64,000 bases of DNA, from NCBI GenBank assembly GCA_964461115.1, contig CAYWSX010000003.1, forward strand, positions 199,497 through 263,496, written 5' to 3'. Under the pieces are notes generated by a model. That model did not search any database. It had not been told where the DNA came from and was given only the letters and a program-made list of their open reading frames with translations. Origin of the DNA: RGIG2134 sp964461115. Lineage in GTDB: Bacteria > Cyanobacteriota > Vampirovibrionia > Gastranaerophilales > Gastranaerophilaceae. Shown here piece by piece: positions 17,507 to 26,418 of this stretch. Each line of letters starts with the position of its first letter. Position 1 is the first letter of the stretch. The position numbers and the translations under genes are program-made.

Positions 17507-19708
17507 ATGATAAATACAGAAAATTCCGTAAAGATTAAAGTAGTTTCAGCACAAGAATATCGAAAAAGAACAGATAAAACCACAACAAACCCCATTAAAA
17601 ATGAGGCTGTTGGTACTTCTGTGTGGCAGGCTATGCAAAATGTCCGCGACAAAGAGGGAAATCGTGTGTTTACAGAAAATGACATTGCAAACACCGAAAA
17701 ACAGCTTAAAAAATTAGACAAAAAGTACAATTCGAGCAAAATCAAAGACGGAACAGAAATTGATATCACAGAAGCGCTTAAAGCGGCTAAATTAGATAAA
17801 AAAATTGAGAAATTTGCGGAAGTAGAATCAACAGAACCACTTCCTAAATCGTCTCTTGATTCAGAAGCTGAACAAACAGGCAAAACTGTTGCTCAAGTTA
17901 TTGGTGAAAGAAATCATCAAGCAACTCAATCAGCAGAGCCTCCTATTGCAGAAGAAGTACCGGAGCCGTCAGTTGAAAAAACGCCAGTTGCTAATAAAGA
18001 CAGCAATGCGGCTAATAACTATGAATATGCCACCACAACGACTTCAATCACAACTCCTGCACCAACAATGAGCAGAGCAGACACAAGCATTCCAAAAGCA
18101 CCTGAAGTTTCTGTTCCTGTCTCTAAGCCTGTAACAGATGAGGCAAAAAAGATAGCAAGCTCCACAACAGAAGCAAGCGCCGATGAAACCGCTACTTCGG
18201 TTGACGCCGCAATGAATGAAAATCCTGTTATTAATAACATTTTTGGAGATATGTCACATAAAATTGATGCAGCGACAGCGGCCTCCACTTTACCAAATGA
18301 ACCCATACAAGAGGACATTCCGCCAACAACAGAAAAAGGAGCAAATCCTAACGCTGATACTGTCACATATGCATACATTCCAGTAACACAAGACAATGAT
18401 GCAACAGGAAAACCCCCATCATTCGGACAGCTTACCGCAGAAAAACCTACCAGTTATTATTCGGCTGCGCCGATACCTCAAATTCGCTTGTCCTCTGTCA
18501 CAACAGTAGAACAGACAGCCACGGACATACCGGCTATAGAAACACCTGAAACTGTAACACCCGCTGAGGACAGTTATACAGACAGTATGCTTATGCCTGA
18601 AAACGGATTGTTAGAAACACCTAAGGAACAAATTCAGGAAACGAATGCTCCGACTGCAGAAACGCCAAAACCAGACGCGCCTCCTGCGAAAAAATTCGAA
18701 GATATGACGTTAGAGGAAAAACTCGCTTCAACAAACGGCAAACTGGAAGCACTAAAAGCTGAACAAAAAACATTAATGAATCAATCTAACACTGTTGACA
18801 GAGTAAAAGAGTTGAACAATGAGATTGAAAAAACAAAGCAAATTGTAAGAGATTTAGAGCTTCCCGACGAAGAAATAAAAGCAAAATATACACAGCTTAC
18901 AGATACATTAAATAATACATATTTAGAGTCAACCGGAGATAAAATCATAGATGATTTAACCAGAATATCAAAAGTTCGAGATATTGGCGTACATCCGTCA
19001 CGCGACGCCAAAAAAGAAGCAGATGTCGACAACTCAGGCGAAATTGCTTATTTTTCCGCAGAAGGCATTAACAATATTTATACTGACCTTACAGAAGCGA
19101 TTAAATCAGGTGACAAAGATGAAATAAAAATGAATATGGGATACCTTGAAGAAGCAAAACAAGCAGGTTTTCCTGTTTCGCCAAATGCATTGACAGATAC
19201 AGAAATCTCTGATTATAAAGCAAAACAGGCTCAAAAGGCACAAGAAGCAGAACAAGCACAACACCAGCAAGCCATAAGAGACGGAAAAATATACAGCTAT
19301 GAAGGCAATATAGCTTTAAACGAACTCGATGGAGAAAATTACGCGAAAACAATCAACCTTGATATCGACATTGAAAGACTACGAAAAACGAATTATAAAA
19401 ACGCTGGCACGCTTGCAGGTATGATGATAAACGGTGAAAATCGCGCCAAAAATGAGCGCGACGGATACAGCCAAGGCAGTGAAATTGTTCGGAATGCATT
19501 ATATTCAATTACGGACAAGAAGTCTCTTGACAAGGTCAACTCAGTACTAAAAGAAAAGAAAAACGGCGGAGATAACGGCATTGAAAGTCTTATTGCAAAC
19601 AGTGCAAACATTGACGCACAGACAAAACGAGAAATTTACAGACATTTGAGTCAATATGATCCTTATTTCAAAAAACAATTCGAAGAAAAATACGGTAAAA
19701 AGTCATAA
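17507..19708 (+). CDS. Modular Pro/Glu/Thr-rich protein (733 aa), EF-hand paralogue 2
   Basis: Largest of the three paralogues. The N-terminal module (~1-115) has only a degenerate EF-like loop (DKEGNRVFTEND), so calcium binding is doubtful here. A very long Pro/Thr/Glu-rich linker (~120-395) repeats the phrase EPPIAEEVPE found in paralogue 1. A coiled-coil-like segment follows (~400-450, LEEKLASTNGKLEALKAEQ). The C-terminal module (~630-733) contains ALYSITDKKSLDKVNSVLKE and EIYRHLSQYDPYFKKQFEEK, matching the C-terminus of paralogue 3. GAGG ribosome-binding site. No signal peptide. Rapid divergence in the linker with conserved ends suggests a surface or scaffold role, but this is inference. 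Confidence 0.75.
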   Translation: MINTENSVKIKVVSAQEYRKRTDKTTTNPIKNEAVGTSVWQAMQNVRDKEGNRVFTENDIANTEKQLKKLDKKYNSSKIKDGTEIDITEALKAAKLDKKIEKFAEVESTEPLPKSSLDSEAEQTGKTVAQVIGERNHQATQSAEPPIAEEVPEPSVEKTPVANKDSNAANNYEYATTTTSITTPAPTMSRADTSIPKAPEVSVPVSKPVTDEAKKIASSTTEASADETATSVDAAMNENPVINNIFGDMSHKIDAATAASTLPNEPIQEDIPPTTEKGANPNADTVTYAYIPVTQDNDATGKPPSFGQLTAEKPTSYYSAAPIPQIRLSSVTTVEQTATDIPAIETPETVTPAEDSYTDSMLMPENGLLETPKEQIQETNAPTAETPKPDAPPAKKFEDMTLEEKLASTNGKLEALKAEQKTLMNQSNTVDRVKELNNEIEKTKQIVRDLELPDEEIKAKYTQLTDTLNNTYLESTGDKIIDDLTRISKVRDIGVHPSRDAKKEADVDNSGEIAYFSAEGINNIYTDLTEAIKSGDKDEIKMNMGYLEEAKQAGFPVSPNALTDTEISDYKAKQAQKAQEAEQAQHQQAIRDGKIYSYEGNIALNELDGENYAKTINLDIDIERLRKTNYKNAGTLAGMMINGENRAKNERDGYSQGSEIVRNALYSITDKKSLDKVNSVLKEKKNGGDNGIESLIANSANIDAQTKREIYRHLSQYDPYFKKQFEEKYGKKS

Positions 19709-19729
19709 ACATAACCCGCAATGACAATG

Positions 19730-19760
19730 ACGGCTGCATTTTAAAAATGCAGCCGTTTTC
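19730..19760 (+). terminator. Terminator after paralogue 2
   Basis: Stem CGGCTGCATTTT / AAAATGCAGCCG with T run. Confidence 0.9.
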
Positions 19761-19891
19761 TAATACAAGAAATTTAAGTATATACTATGTAAATAATATT
19801 TAACAATCTGATAAATACTAGCAATATATTTTTGCAAATTACGTTTATTTATACAAGAGAGTATTATATTTTTTCAGAAAGAGAGTAAAAT

Positions 19892-21478
19892 ATGACAGAA
19901 GTTTCTAATGTTTCACAAATACCTGCGGCTTCGGCACAATCAAGCACAACAAACCCTATTGTCGCAGACGAACTTAAAAAAACGAAACTCTACAATATTT
20001 TTGAGGCTGCACGTACAACAGCAAAAGGCGGCGAGCAAAATATTTCGGTGTTCGACTCTGACGGAGACGGGAAATTAAGCGCGACCGAAATGGAAAATGC
20101 TGTCCGTAAAATTCAAGCTGAAAATGCCAAAACCGTAAATGAAGATAAGTACACAGGAAAAGAAAAAGGCGTTGAAAACTCTGACGCAACGAAAAATGCG
20201 TTTAAAACTCTTGATGAAGCAGACTTTTATGACTGGACAGGCAAAAAAGGCGACAACCAGCACGACGAAAGAATCGCTCAAGTTACAAACAATGAGCGTG
20301 ACGCAGCAAAAGCTGCACGTATAATGTTAGACAAACTTGTCTCTAATGATAAGTTCACAGATATGACAAAAGAAGCGCAAGACGCTCAAAATGCTGCCGC
20401 ACAAGAAGCTGCGAAAAAAGCAGAAGAAGCAAAAAAGCAAGCAGGACTTGATTTAAAAGACGTAAAAATAGGCGGCAAAGAAGTAAAACTTGACGATCAA
20501 AAGCCTAACTTTTTTGCTAATGATTTCGCAAAAAATTTATCGGCAAAAACACTAAACGATAAAGACAACGCGACACGCGTAGATGTAACTATAGACGCCT
20601 CAAACGCAAATGACAGAGACAAAGGCGCAAAAGATATTCTCGCGAAAGTCGTAGAGAAACATATCGAACTAAAGAGCGAAATTACAGGTTCTGAAGGGAA
20701 TAAAAAAGTTACAATCCCGGGACTTGAAAATACAGATTTATACAAAGCCTTTACCGCTAATGGCGTAAATGAAAATGACTTTGAAAATGGTAAATTATCA
20801 GGCAAATCAGATAATAACCTACAACTTCCTTCATTAGAAACGACAAAAGATAACAAGAAATATTTCACCATTCACGATAAAAGCGGTGGGGTCTTGTACT
20901 TCGATGAAAAAGGCAAAAAACTGGAAAAAGACCCGAATTCAAGCCCAATGGTTCCCGCAATGACACCAACCCCGGAAGAACAAGCAAAAATTAATAATGC
21001 AAAAAGCACACCGGGCTCGATTAAGCTTGGAAATCCTGAATTAGAAGGTAAAACTGATAAAAATGGTTACCAAAATCAATCAAAAAATAATTACAAAAAC
21101 AATAATGACTATAAATGGACCGCTTCAACCAAACCTTGGAATTCAGGTAAATATTCAAAGTTAGAAAGCCCTACTCATATTGCAGGACGTATAGTAAGTG
21201 GATTTAACGATGACAAAAATGAAGAATTTATCTTGAATAATATTTATTTTATTCAAAATAAAGAATCATTAGATAATGTAAACAAAGTACTGCAGGACAA
21301 CTGGGGTTCATCTAATTCCAATAATATCGACTATATTTTAAATCAAATGACTTATGAAAAAAGGGTCGAAGCATACAGACACTTGGGGCAAAGTGATGAT
21401 TATTACAAACAAAAACTTTATGATTTTGCGCCAGGTTTAGCTAAAGAAAAATTTCCAAACTTTACACCAAGTAAATAG
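19892..21478 (+). CDS. EF-hand modular protein (528 aa), paralogue 3
   Basis: The N-terminal module carries a canonical EF loop at D55-SDGDGKLSAT-E66 and the shared phrase YDWTGKKGDNQHDERIAQV, which aligns with paralogue 1. The middle (~165-400) is charged and Lys/Asn/Asp-rich rather than Pro-rich, with short beta-like segments such as YFTIHDKSGGVLYFDEKGK. The C-terminal module (~430-528) has NIYFIQNKESLDNVNKVLQD and EAYRHLGQSDDYYKQKL, matching paralogue 2. It lies in series with the other two, each with its own terminator, so these are separate transcripts from tandem duplication. No Sec signal. Function unknown. Confidence 0.75.
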   Translation: MTEVSNVSQIPAASAQSSTTNPIVADELKKTKLYNIFEAARTTAKGGEQNISVFDSDGDGKLSATEMENAVRKIQAENAKTVNEDKYTGKEKGVENSDATKNAFKTLDEADFYDWTGKKGDNQHDERIAQVTNNERDAAKAARIMLDKLVSNDKFTDMTKEAQDAQNAAAQEAAKKAEEAKKQAGLDLKDVKIGGKEVKLDDQKPNFFANDFAKNLSAKTLNDKDNATRVDVTIDASNANDRDKGAKDILAKVVEKHIELKSEITGSEGNKKVTIPGLENTDLYKAFTANGVNENDFENGKLSGKSDNNLQLPSLETTKDNKKYFTIHDKSGGVLYFDEKGKKLEKDPNSSPMVPAMTPTPEEQAKINNAKSTPGSIKLGNPELEGKTDKNGYQNQSKNNYKNNNDYKWTASTKPWNSGKYSKLESPTHIAGRIVSGFNDDKNEEFILNNIYFIQNKESLDNVNKVLQDNWGSSNSNNIDYILNQMTYEKRVEAYRHLGQSDDYYKQKLYDFAPGLAKEKFPNFTPSK

Positions 21479-21494
21479 TGTAAATCAAAATATC

Positions 21495-21526
21495 AAAACC
21501 GCGGAACTCACGAACCGCGGTTTTTT
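21495..21526 (+). terminator. Terminator after paralogue 3
   Basis: Stem AAAACCGCGG / CCGCGGTTTT with a T run. Confidence 0.9.
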
Positions 21527-21539
21527 ATGAGCACAACAT

Positions 21540-21935
21540 TCTCCGTCATGCTGATTGGATAGATCCTGCACTTCGTAAGGACAGGGTCACACGACTCGTG
21601 CCTCGTCAGAAACAAGCTCAGGATGACAGCTCGGATGCAGGGCGAAGCCGAAGGGTCAGCCCCCATCCATCTATCCAACTATGAGTATGTTTTAAAGTTT
21701 TAAAACACTCCTCCCGACTGTCATGCTGAATTTATTTCAGCATCTTACCAAATTGGCAATGAAGCATAAAGTTGACCTCATACCTCAAAATAAGATCCTG
21801 CACTGCGACTAGGGATTGCCAGGAAAGGGTTTTGCTGGTCTTGCGACTGGCAAGATCCTGAAACAAGTTCAGGATGACGTGCAGCTTGAAAGGTCTCCTG
21901 CATTCCCTTTGTCAAACAAGCTCAGCATGAAAGTC
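21540..21935. repeat. Mosaic of palindromic repeats (core CTGAAACAAGTTCAG)
   Basis: Copies or fragments at about 21543-21568, 21606-21628, 21719-21745, 21853-21879 (the best match, CCTGAAACAAGTTCAGG core) and 21912-21932, in both orientations. They are separated by other low-conservation hairpin sequence. Confidence 0.75.
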
Positions 21936-21942
21936 GTTTATC

Positions 21943-21981
21943 AAAACAACCGCCACGACATGTCCGTGACGGTTGTTTTTT
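21943..21981 (-). terminator. Terminator of the rimP-nusA operon
   Basis: Interrupted stem: CAACCG pairs with CGGTTG and CACG pairs with CGTG. On the minus strand it ends in a short T run; on the plus strand a longer T run follows. Confidence 0.65.
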
Positions 21982-22006
21982 GTATATTTAGCTGTTCAAC
22001 TTCAGA

Positions 22007-23224
22007 TTACTCTTCGACTTTTTCTGTCAGTTCTTCTTGAACATCTTCTTCGTCTACAACGTATTCTTCTTTGAATTCATCTTCGTCTTCTTCCGTTAGT
22101 TCAACATCTTCTTCAACGTAGATTTCTTCTTCAATAGGAGCTTCTTCACGCTGGAGCGCTTCTTGTGCTTCCATTTGCGTTACGTTTTTGATATCGATTT
22201 TCCAGTTAGTAAGTTTGTGCGCCAATCTTACGTTTTGACCTTCACGACCGATAGCAAGCGAAAGCTGGTCGTCAGGAACAACCACAAGCGCCTCGTGTGA
22301 GAACTCATCGTCAACAAGAATATCAACAGAAACGATTCTTGCAGGGGACAAAGCGTTAACAAGGTACTCAACAGGGTCTTCAGAGTAACGGACGATGTCG
22401 ATTTTTTCGTTTTTCAATTCTCCGACGATTGTCTGGATTCTTGAACCGCGAGGTCCGATACAAGCGCCTACGCTATCAACTTCAGGGTCGTTTGAGTGAA
22501 CGGCGATTTTTGTTCTATAGCCTGCTTCTCTTGCGATAGACTTGATTTCTACGATTCCGTCTTCAATTTCAGGAACTTCAAGTTCAAAAAGTTCTCTTAC
22601 GATTTCGGAGTGAGCGTGAGAAACAATTACCTGAGGCAATCTGTTTGTTTCTTTTACGTTCAATACAAAAACGCGGATTCTTGTGCCCGGTTTGTAGTAT
22701 TCGCCCGGAATTTGCTCTTTTGCAGGCATTATAGCGTCTGTTTTGCCGATGTTTACAATAACGTTGCGGTTTTCAACACGCTGAATGATACCGGTAACCA
22801 GTGTACCTTTTTTGTCTAAAAATTCGTCCAAAACGAGTTTTCTTTCAGCTTCGCGTATACGCTGAGTAATAACTTGCTTAGCACTTTGAGCCGCGATACG
22901 TCCAAAGTTGTCAGGAGTAACTTCAATTTTAACTTCATCTTCAAGTTCAACTTCGTCGTCAATTTCTTGAGCATCTTCCAACGAAATTTCGTAATCAGGA
23001 TCTTCAACGTTTTTAACTACGAGTTTTGTTCTGAAGACACCGATTTCACCTGATTGTTCATCGAGAATAGCCTCAACATTTGTAGCTTCTTTCACTTTAA
23101 TGTGTTTTTTATAAGCTGTTACCATTGCATCGCAAAGTGCTTGCACGATTGCGTCTTTGGTAATCCCTTTTTCTCTTTCGAGCTGTTCACAAGCTTCAAA
23201 CAAAGCTGTTCCGATTCTAATCAT
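22007..23224 (-). CDS. nusA: Transcription termination/antitermination factor NusA
   Basis: Cytoplasmic RNA-polymerase-binding factor controlling pausing, termination and antitermination. 405 aa in the family order: N-terminal RNAP-binding domain (~1-125, ALFEACEQLEREKGITKDAI; FGRIAAQSAKQVITQRIREAE), S1 domain (~130-200, LVTGIIQRVENRNVIVNIG), then KH1/KH2 (~200-345) with ACIGPRGSRIQTIVGEL and LSLAIGREGQNVRLA. A highly acidic C-terminal tail (~360-405, Glu/Asp-rich) replaces the two acidic repeats of proteobacterial NusA. It overlaps the upstream rimP by 8 bases, so translation is coupled in the usual rimP-nusA order. The following infB is not in this operon here: a terminator and repeats follow instead. 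Confidence 0.97.
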   Translation of the reverse strand: MIRIGTALFEACEQLEREKGITKDAIVQALCDAMVTAYKKHIKVKEATNVEAILDEQSGEIGVFRTKLVVKNVEDPDYEISLEDAQEIDDEVELEDEVKIEVTPDNFGRIAAQSAKQVITQRIREAERKLVLDEFLDKKGTLVTGIIQRVENRNVIVNIGKTDAIMPAKEQIPGEYYKPGTRIRVFVLNVKETNRLPQVIVSHAHSEIVRELFELEVPEIEDGIVEIKSIAREAGYRTKIAVHSNDPEVDSVGACIGPRGSRIQTIVGELKNEKIDIVRYSEDPVEYLVNALSPARIVSVDILVDDEFSHEALVVVPDDQLSLAIGREGQNVRLAHKLTNWKIDIKNVTQMEAQEALQREEAPIEEEIYVEEDVELTEEDEDEFKEEYVVDEEDVQEELTEKVEE

Positions 23225-23747
23225 TGTTTATCTCCTTATTTTGATTGTAATTTTTTTCATTTTCTTCAAAACATAATCTCGATGAGAAAATGTTATCCAA
23301 ACTTATTGTCAATTCTTTATCGTCTGAAAGTCTTTTAACAATTGCACCTGCACCGGGGTCGTAGTTTAGGAGAAGCGCCTTAAATTGTTTTTCATCCTCG
23401 CCCTCAAGTGGAGTTTTCAGCTTAATGTCGATATATTTTCCGCAGAAAATAATATACTCCCGCTCGGTCTTAAAACGGCGTTCTAGTCCCGGGGAACTCA
23501 CTTCCAGATAGTATTTTACAGGTATAAGTTCATCAAGAAAATCATTAAGCGAACGCGAAACACTTTCGCAATCCTGATGATTTACTTCATGTGCTGTCGA
23601 GTAAATAAAAATACGCAAAAACCAGCGCCCCGACTCCCTTTGCAAGTCAACTTCAATGGGAATAAGGTTAAAACGCATGCAAGTATTTTCAATCAGCGGA
23701 CAAATATCCGACAAAACCTTTTTTTTGCTGAAATTTTCCTGAGTCAA
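23217..23747 (-). CDS. rimP: Ribosome maturation factor RimP
   Basis: Assists 30S subunit maturation. 176 aa with the RimP pattern: an N-terminal alpha/beta domain (LIPIEVDLQRESGRWFLRIFI), the DCESVSRSLNDFLDE helix and YYLEVSSPGLERRF, the family signature, then a C-terminal SH3-like half. The only suitable start is TTG at 23747, which has AGAGGT upstream. An ATG seven bases before it is in another frame and would give a 21-codon leader peptide. Identity is supported further by its overlap with nusA. Confidence 0.92.
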   Translation of the reverse strand: MTQENFSKKKVLSDICPLIENTCMRFNLIPIEVDLQRESGRWFLRIFIYSTAHEVNHQDCESVSRSLNDFLDELIPVKYYLEVSSPGLERRFKTEREYIIFCGKYIDIKLKTPLEGEDEKQFKALLLNYDPGAGAIVKRLSDDKELTISLDNIFSSRLCFEENEKNYNQNKEINND

Positions 23748-23780
23748 TTTTCATACCTCTAAACTGTTCGTCTATCTGAC

Positions 23781-23821
23781 TTTACTATAAAAAACACCTC
23801 ATCAGCCCCTTTTATAGTAAA
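23781..23821. repeat. 12-bp perfect inverted repeat upstream of rimP-nusA
   Basis: TTTACTATAAAA (23781-23792) and TTTTATAGTAAA (23810-23821) with a 17-base spacer. It sits about 34 bases before the rimP start and abuts the hemW terminator, and could be an operator or a leader hairpin. Confidence 0.6.
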
Positions 23822-23847
23822 AAGGAACAGCTTTCGCGGTTCCTTTT
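23820..23847 (-). terminator. Terminator of hemW
   Basis: Stem AAAAGGAAC / GTTCCTTTT with a T run on the minus strand. Confidence 0.8.
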
Positions 23848-23926
23848 GTCGATAATTAAATTATAGCACCATTTTTCAAAAAAGCAAAGTGTTTGTAAAA
23901 AGTAAATTTACAAAAACCCAAGACTC

Positions 23927-25012
23927 CTATACAATCTGCGCCAAAATATAGTTGCTCAGTAAAAAACCTTCGTCAGAAAAAGCGTATCCCTCTGCTGTTC
24001 TCACAATGTGACCCGAGTCGAGGAATTTCACAATTATAGCACCTTTTTCACGGGCTAAATCATAGCCAAATCGCCCCTTTATCTCTTTTAAATTTACACC
24101 GTCAGCCTTGCGAAAACCGAGAAAAATTGTCTCTTCAAGCCTTTCTTGCTCTATCAAAATTTTTTCGGAAAGTTTTTTCAATGGATTTTCGATATATTTT
24201 TCCAAGTCCGTTTCGTTTTCGTATCTGACGCCCGTCTCATGCCCGTGTGCTCCGCACCCAAAACCATAGTATGAAGCAGCATTCCAGTAATTTAAATTAT
24301 GACGCGAATCATAGCCTTCGCGTGCAAAATTGCTGATTTCATATTTTTCATAACCATTTTGGCGCAAAACATCTCCTGCAAGCAGATACATATCAGCCTG
24401 CAAGTCGTCATCAGGGATATTTTCAGGCATATTATTAAAAAATGCCGAGCCTTTTTCAATCTTTAACCCGTAAAGCGAAATATGTTTAACATCAAGCTTT
24501 AACGCCGATTCAAGCGAGAATTGCCAATCCTCAAGAGTCTGATTAGGCAGCCCGTAAATCAAATCTATGCTTATATTCTTAAAACCTGCCTCTTTTGCAG
24601 CATTCACTGCAGCGGCAATATCATCCGCCTTATGCAAACGACCAATCTGTGCAAGTTTTTTATCGTCGAACACCTGCGCACCAATGCTTAACCGATTTAT
24701 ACCGATTTGGCGGATCTGTTTCAAATAAGCCAAAGAAAGCTTGCAAGGATTGGCTTCAAGCGTGATTTCCGCGCTGTCCGAAAGGCTAAACTTTGCCAAA
24801 ATCGACGACAGTTCTTCTACCGAAAGAAGTGATGGCGTCCCGCCACCAAGATAAAGCGTGTCAAGGTTTTCGCCCTTGTACCGCTCAGAAATCTCAACCA
24901 AAAGAGCCCTAAGATACTCTTTTTTTTGCTGAACTTTGTTATAAGAGACAAAAGAACAATAGTTGCATTTTTTTAGGCAAAAAGGTATGTGAATGTAGGC
25001 ATTTTCAGTCAT
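23927..25012 (-). CDS. hemW: HemW-like radical SAM heme chaperone (coproporphyrinogen oxidase-like)
   Basis: 361 aa. The radical SAM [4Fe-4S] motif CxxxCxxC is at C12, C16 and C19 in IPFCLKKCNYCSF. TLYLGGGTPSLLS and LEANPC follow, with the family's RLSIGAQVFDDKKLAQIGR and YGLPNQTLEDW and a C-terminal HemN-type wing (NYWNAASYYGFGCGAHG). In HemW the equivalent region binds heme rather than coproporphyrinogen. True HemN has an extra N-terminal segment and a fourth Cys, both missing here, so HemW is favoured. The ATG has only a weak ribosome-binding site. Confidence 0.9.
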   Translation of the reverse strand: MTENAYIHIPFCLKKCNYCSFVSYNKVQQKKEYLRALLVEISERYKGENLDTLYLGGGTPSLLSVEELSSILAKFSLSDSAEITLEANPCKLSLAYLKQIRQIGINRLSIGAQVFDDKKLAQIGRLHKADDIAAAVNAAKEAGFKNISIDLIYGLPNQTLEDWQFSLESALKLDVKHISLYGLKIEKGSAFFNNMPENIPDDDLQADMYLLAGDVLRQNGYEKYEISNFAREGYDSRHNLNYWNAASYYGFGCGAHGHETGVRYENETDLEKYIENPLKKLSEKILIEQERLEETIFLGFRKADGVNLKEIKGRFGYDLAREKGAIIVKFLDSGHIVRTAEGYAFSDEGFLLSNYILAQIV

Positions 25013-25120
25013 AAAAAGATACTACCACAATTCGCCTCCGCGGGGAATGCAGAATGAGTAAGAACCTGCGAACATATGGTTGTGGACTGTATGTTTACTA
25101 ATTTTATAGGAGAAAACACT

Positions 25121-25525
25121 ATGCAAAGCTACCCAAACGTAACTTTTGACACTGAAAGAGCAAAAGAGCATTTTTTAAACAAAGTGTCTTACTCATTAGG
25201 ACCTGTCGAACTCAAAAACATGATTGAAAAAGACTTAAATCATTTTAATCTAATCGATTTAAGAAGTTATGAAGACTACTTGGAGGGGCATATTCCCTTT
25301 GCAATGCACCTTCCGCCTGAACAAATTGAAGAGCACTGGAATATGTTTGAGAAAGAAAAAATCAACATAATTTATTGCTACAACCCATTTTGTCATTTGG
25401 CTGCGAAAAATGCTGTCATCATAGCGGAAAAAGGATATCCCGTAATGGAACTTTGCGGCGGATATCATGCCTGGAAAGACTTTTTCCATTTTGATACAAT
25501 TAAAGACGACTCCCCGCAACACTAA
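25121..25525 (+). CDS. Rhodanese-like domain protein
   Basis: 134 aa, single rhodanese fold. The ATG at 25121 has TAGGAGAAAAC upstream; an open frame to 25076 lacks a site. The core FNLIDLRSYEDYLEGHIPFAMHLP is the typical CH2A-type motif. The active-site loop is YCYNPFCHLAAKNA, with the catalytic Cys expected after the IIYCY strand. The loop lacks the usual GxR residues and has a second Cys five positions later. The probable role is persulfide sulfur transfer, but the substrate is not evident. A bidirectional terminator follows. Confidence 0.85.
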   Translation: MQSYPNVTFDTERAKEHFLNKVSYSLGPVELKNMIEKDLNHFNLIDLRSYEDYLEGHIPFAMHLPPEQIEEHWNMFEKEKINIIYCYNPFCHLAAKNAVIIAEKGYPVMELCGGYHAWKDFFHFDTIKDDSPQH

Positions 25526-25538
25526 AAAAAATTACAAC

Positions 25539-25568
25539 AAAAAAAGCCGCACATCCTGCGGCTTTTAA
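25539..25568. terminator. Bidirectional terminator between converging genes
   Basis: Stem AAAAGCCGCA / TGCGGCTTTT. Confidence 0.9.
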
Positions 25569-25580
25569 TCTTTATTATAT

Positions 25581-26396
25581 TTAATCAAGCATTGGTAAAA
25601 ACTTAGCATAGCAGTCTTCTATATCTTTTAACGTATACTTACCGTAACCCGGAGGATTCGTTTGCAATTTCTCTTTATCCAGATTTTGGATTATACTTTT
25701 AGTTACTCTTTTCACGCGTGCAATTTGATTATGCAGCATATGTGTCATTTTTCGATTTCCTGCTATATTTTCTTCGCTCACACACTCCATTTGATTATAC
25801 AAGTAGTATTCCGTGTGATTTCGGATTCGTCTGTTTTTCTTTGCACCAAACATTCTTTTAAATTCCAAATACGCCTCATCTAAACTTGTAAAAATCCTTT
25901 TTAGCCAAGGATCAACGACAAATGCCTCCCCATGTGGCTTACCTGAGCGATAATTTTTAACTTTTCTTTTTGAATTCACCAAAACAAATGCATGATCTAT
26001 TTTCGAATCGACAACGACCCTTGCGTCCAAACCCGACTTTTTAAGCTGTTTATACATGATGTCGGCACATTCACTACAGTTAGCAGCCTTTGCGTTTTTC
26101 ACCGCTTTCGTAAGCGCCGCAAAATATTCCTGATTATTTTTGTAAAATATAAATGCTTTTTGATACATACGATAAAGGTTTATAAGACACATGGCTTCAG
26201 TAGTTTTTATGTATGTTAATACACGATGATATTCATTCTTATACTTCTTTTGAGCGTATCGCACATCCTCCAAATACGTACTGCTTAGATATCCCTGATT
26301 CACAAAAGAACGAAGTATTTTCTCCGCTTTTTTCATATCAGGCGTCATTCTTCGCCCGAAAGATATATTGCATGGATTTAACGTCAGATTCTGCAT
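25581..26396 (-). CDS. Putative Cys-His-Asp enzyme with N-terminal motif (271 aa), paralogue A
   Basis: Start chosen at the ATG at 26396, because MQNLTLNPCNISFGRRMTP aligns with the N-terminus of paralogue B; the longer GTG start at 26435 would overlap the upstream gene. After the leader come an Ala/Lys-rich helical region and then three spaced motifs: AANCSECAD (C107), KIDHAFVLV (H135) and FVVDPWLKRIF (D162). This Cys...DH-F-LV...DPW order is that of papain/transglutaminase-fold enzymes, so protease, transglutaminase or deamidase activity is possible. That is inference; I cannot name the family. The C-terminal ~100 residues are basic and helical. No signal peptide. Confidence 0.65.
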   Translation of the reverse strand: MQNLTLNPCNISFGRRMTPDMKKAEKILRSFVNQGYLSSTYLEDVRYAQKKYKNEYHRVLTYIKTTEAMCLINLYRMYQKAFIFYKNNQEYFAALTKAVKNAKAANCSECADIMYKQLKKSGLDARVVVDSKIDHAFVLVNSKRKVKNYRSGKPHGEAFVVDPWLKRIFTSLDEAYLEFKRMFGAKKNRRIRNHTEYYLYNQMECVSEENIAGNRKMTHMLHNQIARVKRVTKSIIQNLDKEKLQTNPPGYGKYTLKDIEDCYAKFLPMLD

Positions 26397-26418
26397 ACTA
26401 AAATAAATCTCAAAAAAA

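Larger units (their letters stand above)
21479..22006. other. 528-bp intergenic region with terminators and a mosaic of palindromic repeats
   Basis: Contains the terminator of the EF-hand gene, at least five intact or decayed palindromic repeat copies (21540-21935), and the nusA terminator. No protein frame here is convincing: the one open frame (21816-22040) consists largely of repeat sequence. Confidence 0.7.

Noticed and set aside
21816..22040. Small frame across the palindromic repeats and nusA terminator
   Set aside because: Consists of repeat sequence read through; it also runs antisense into nusA.
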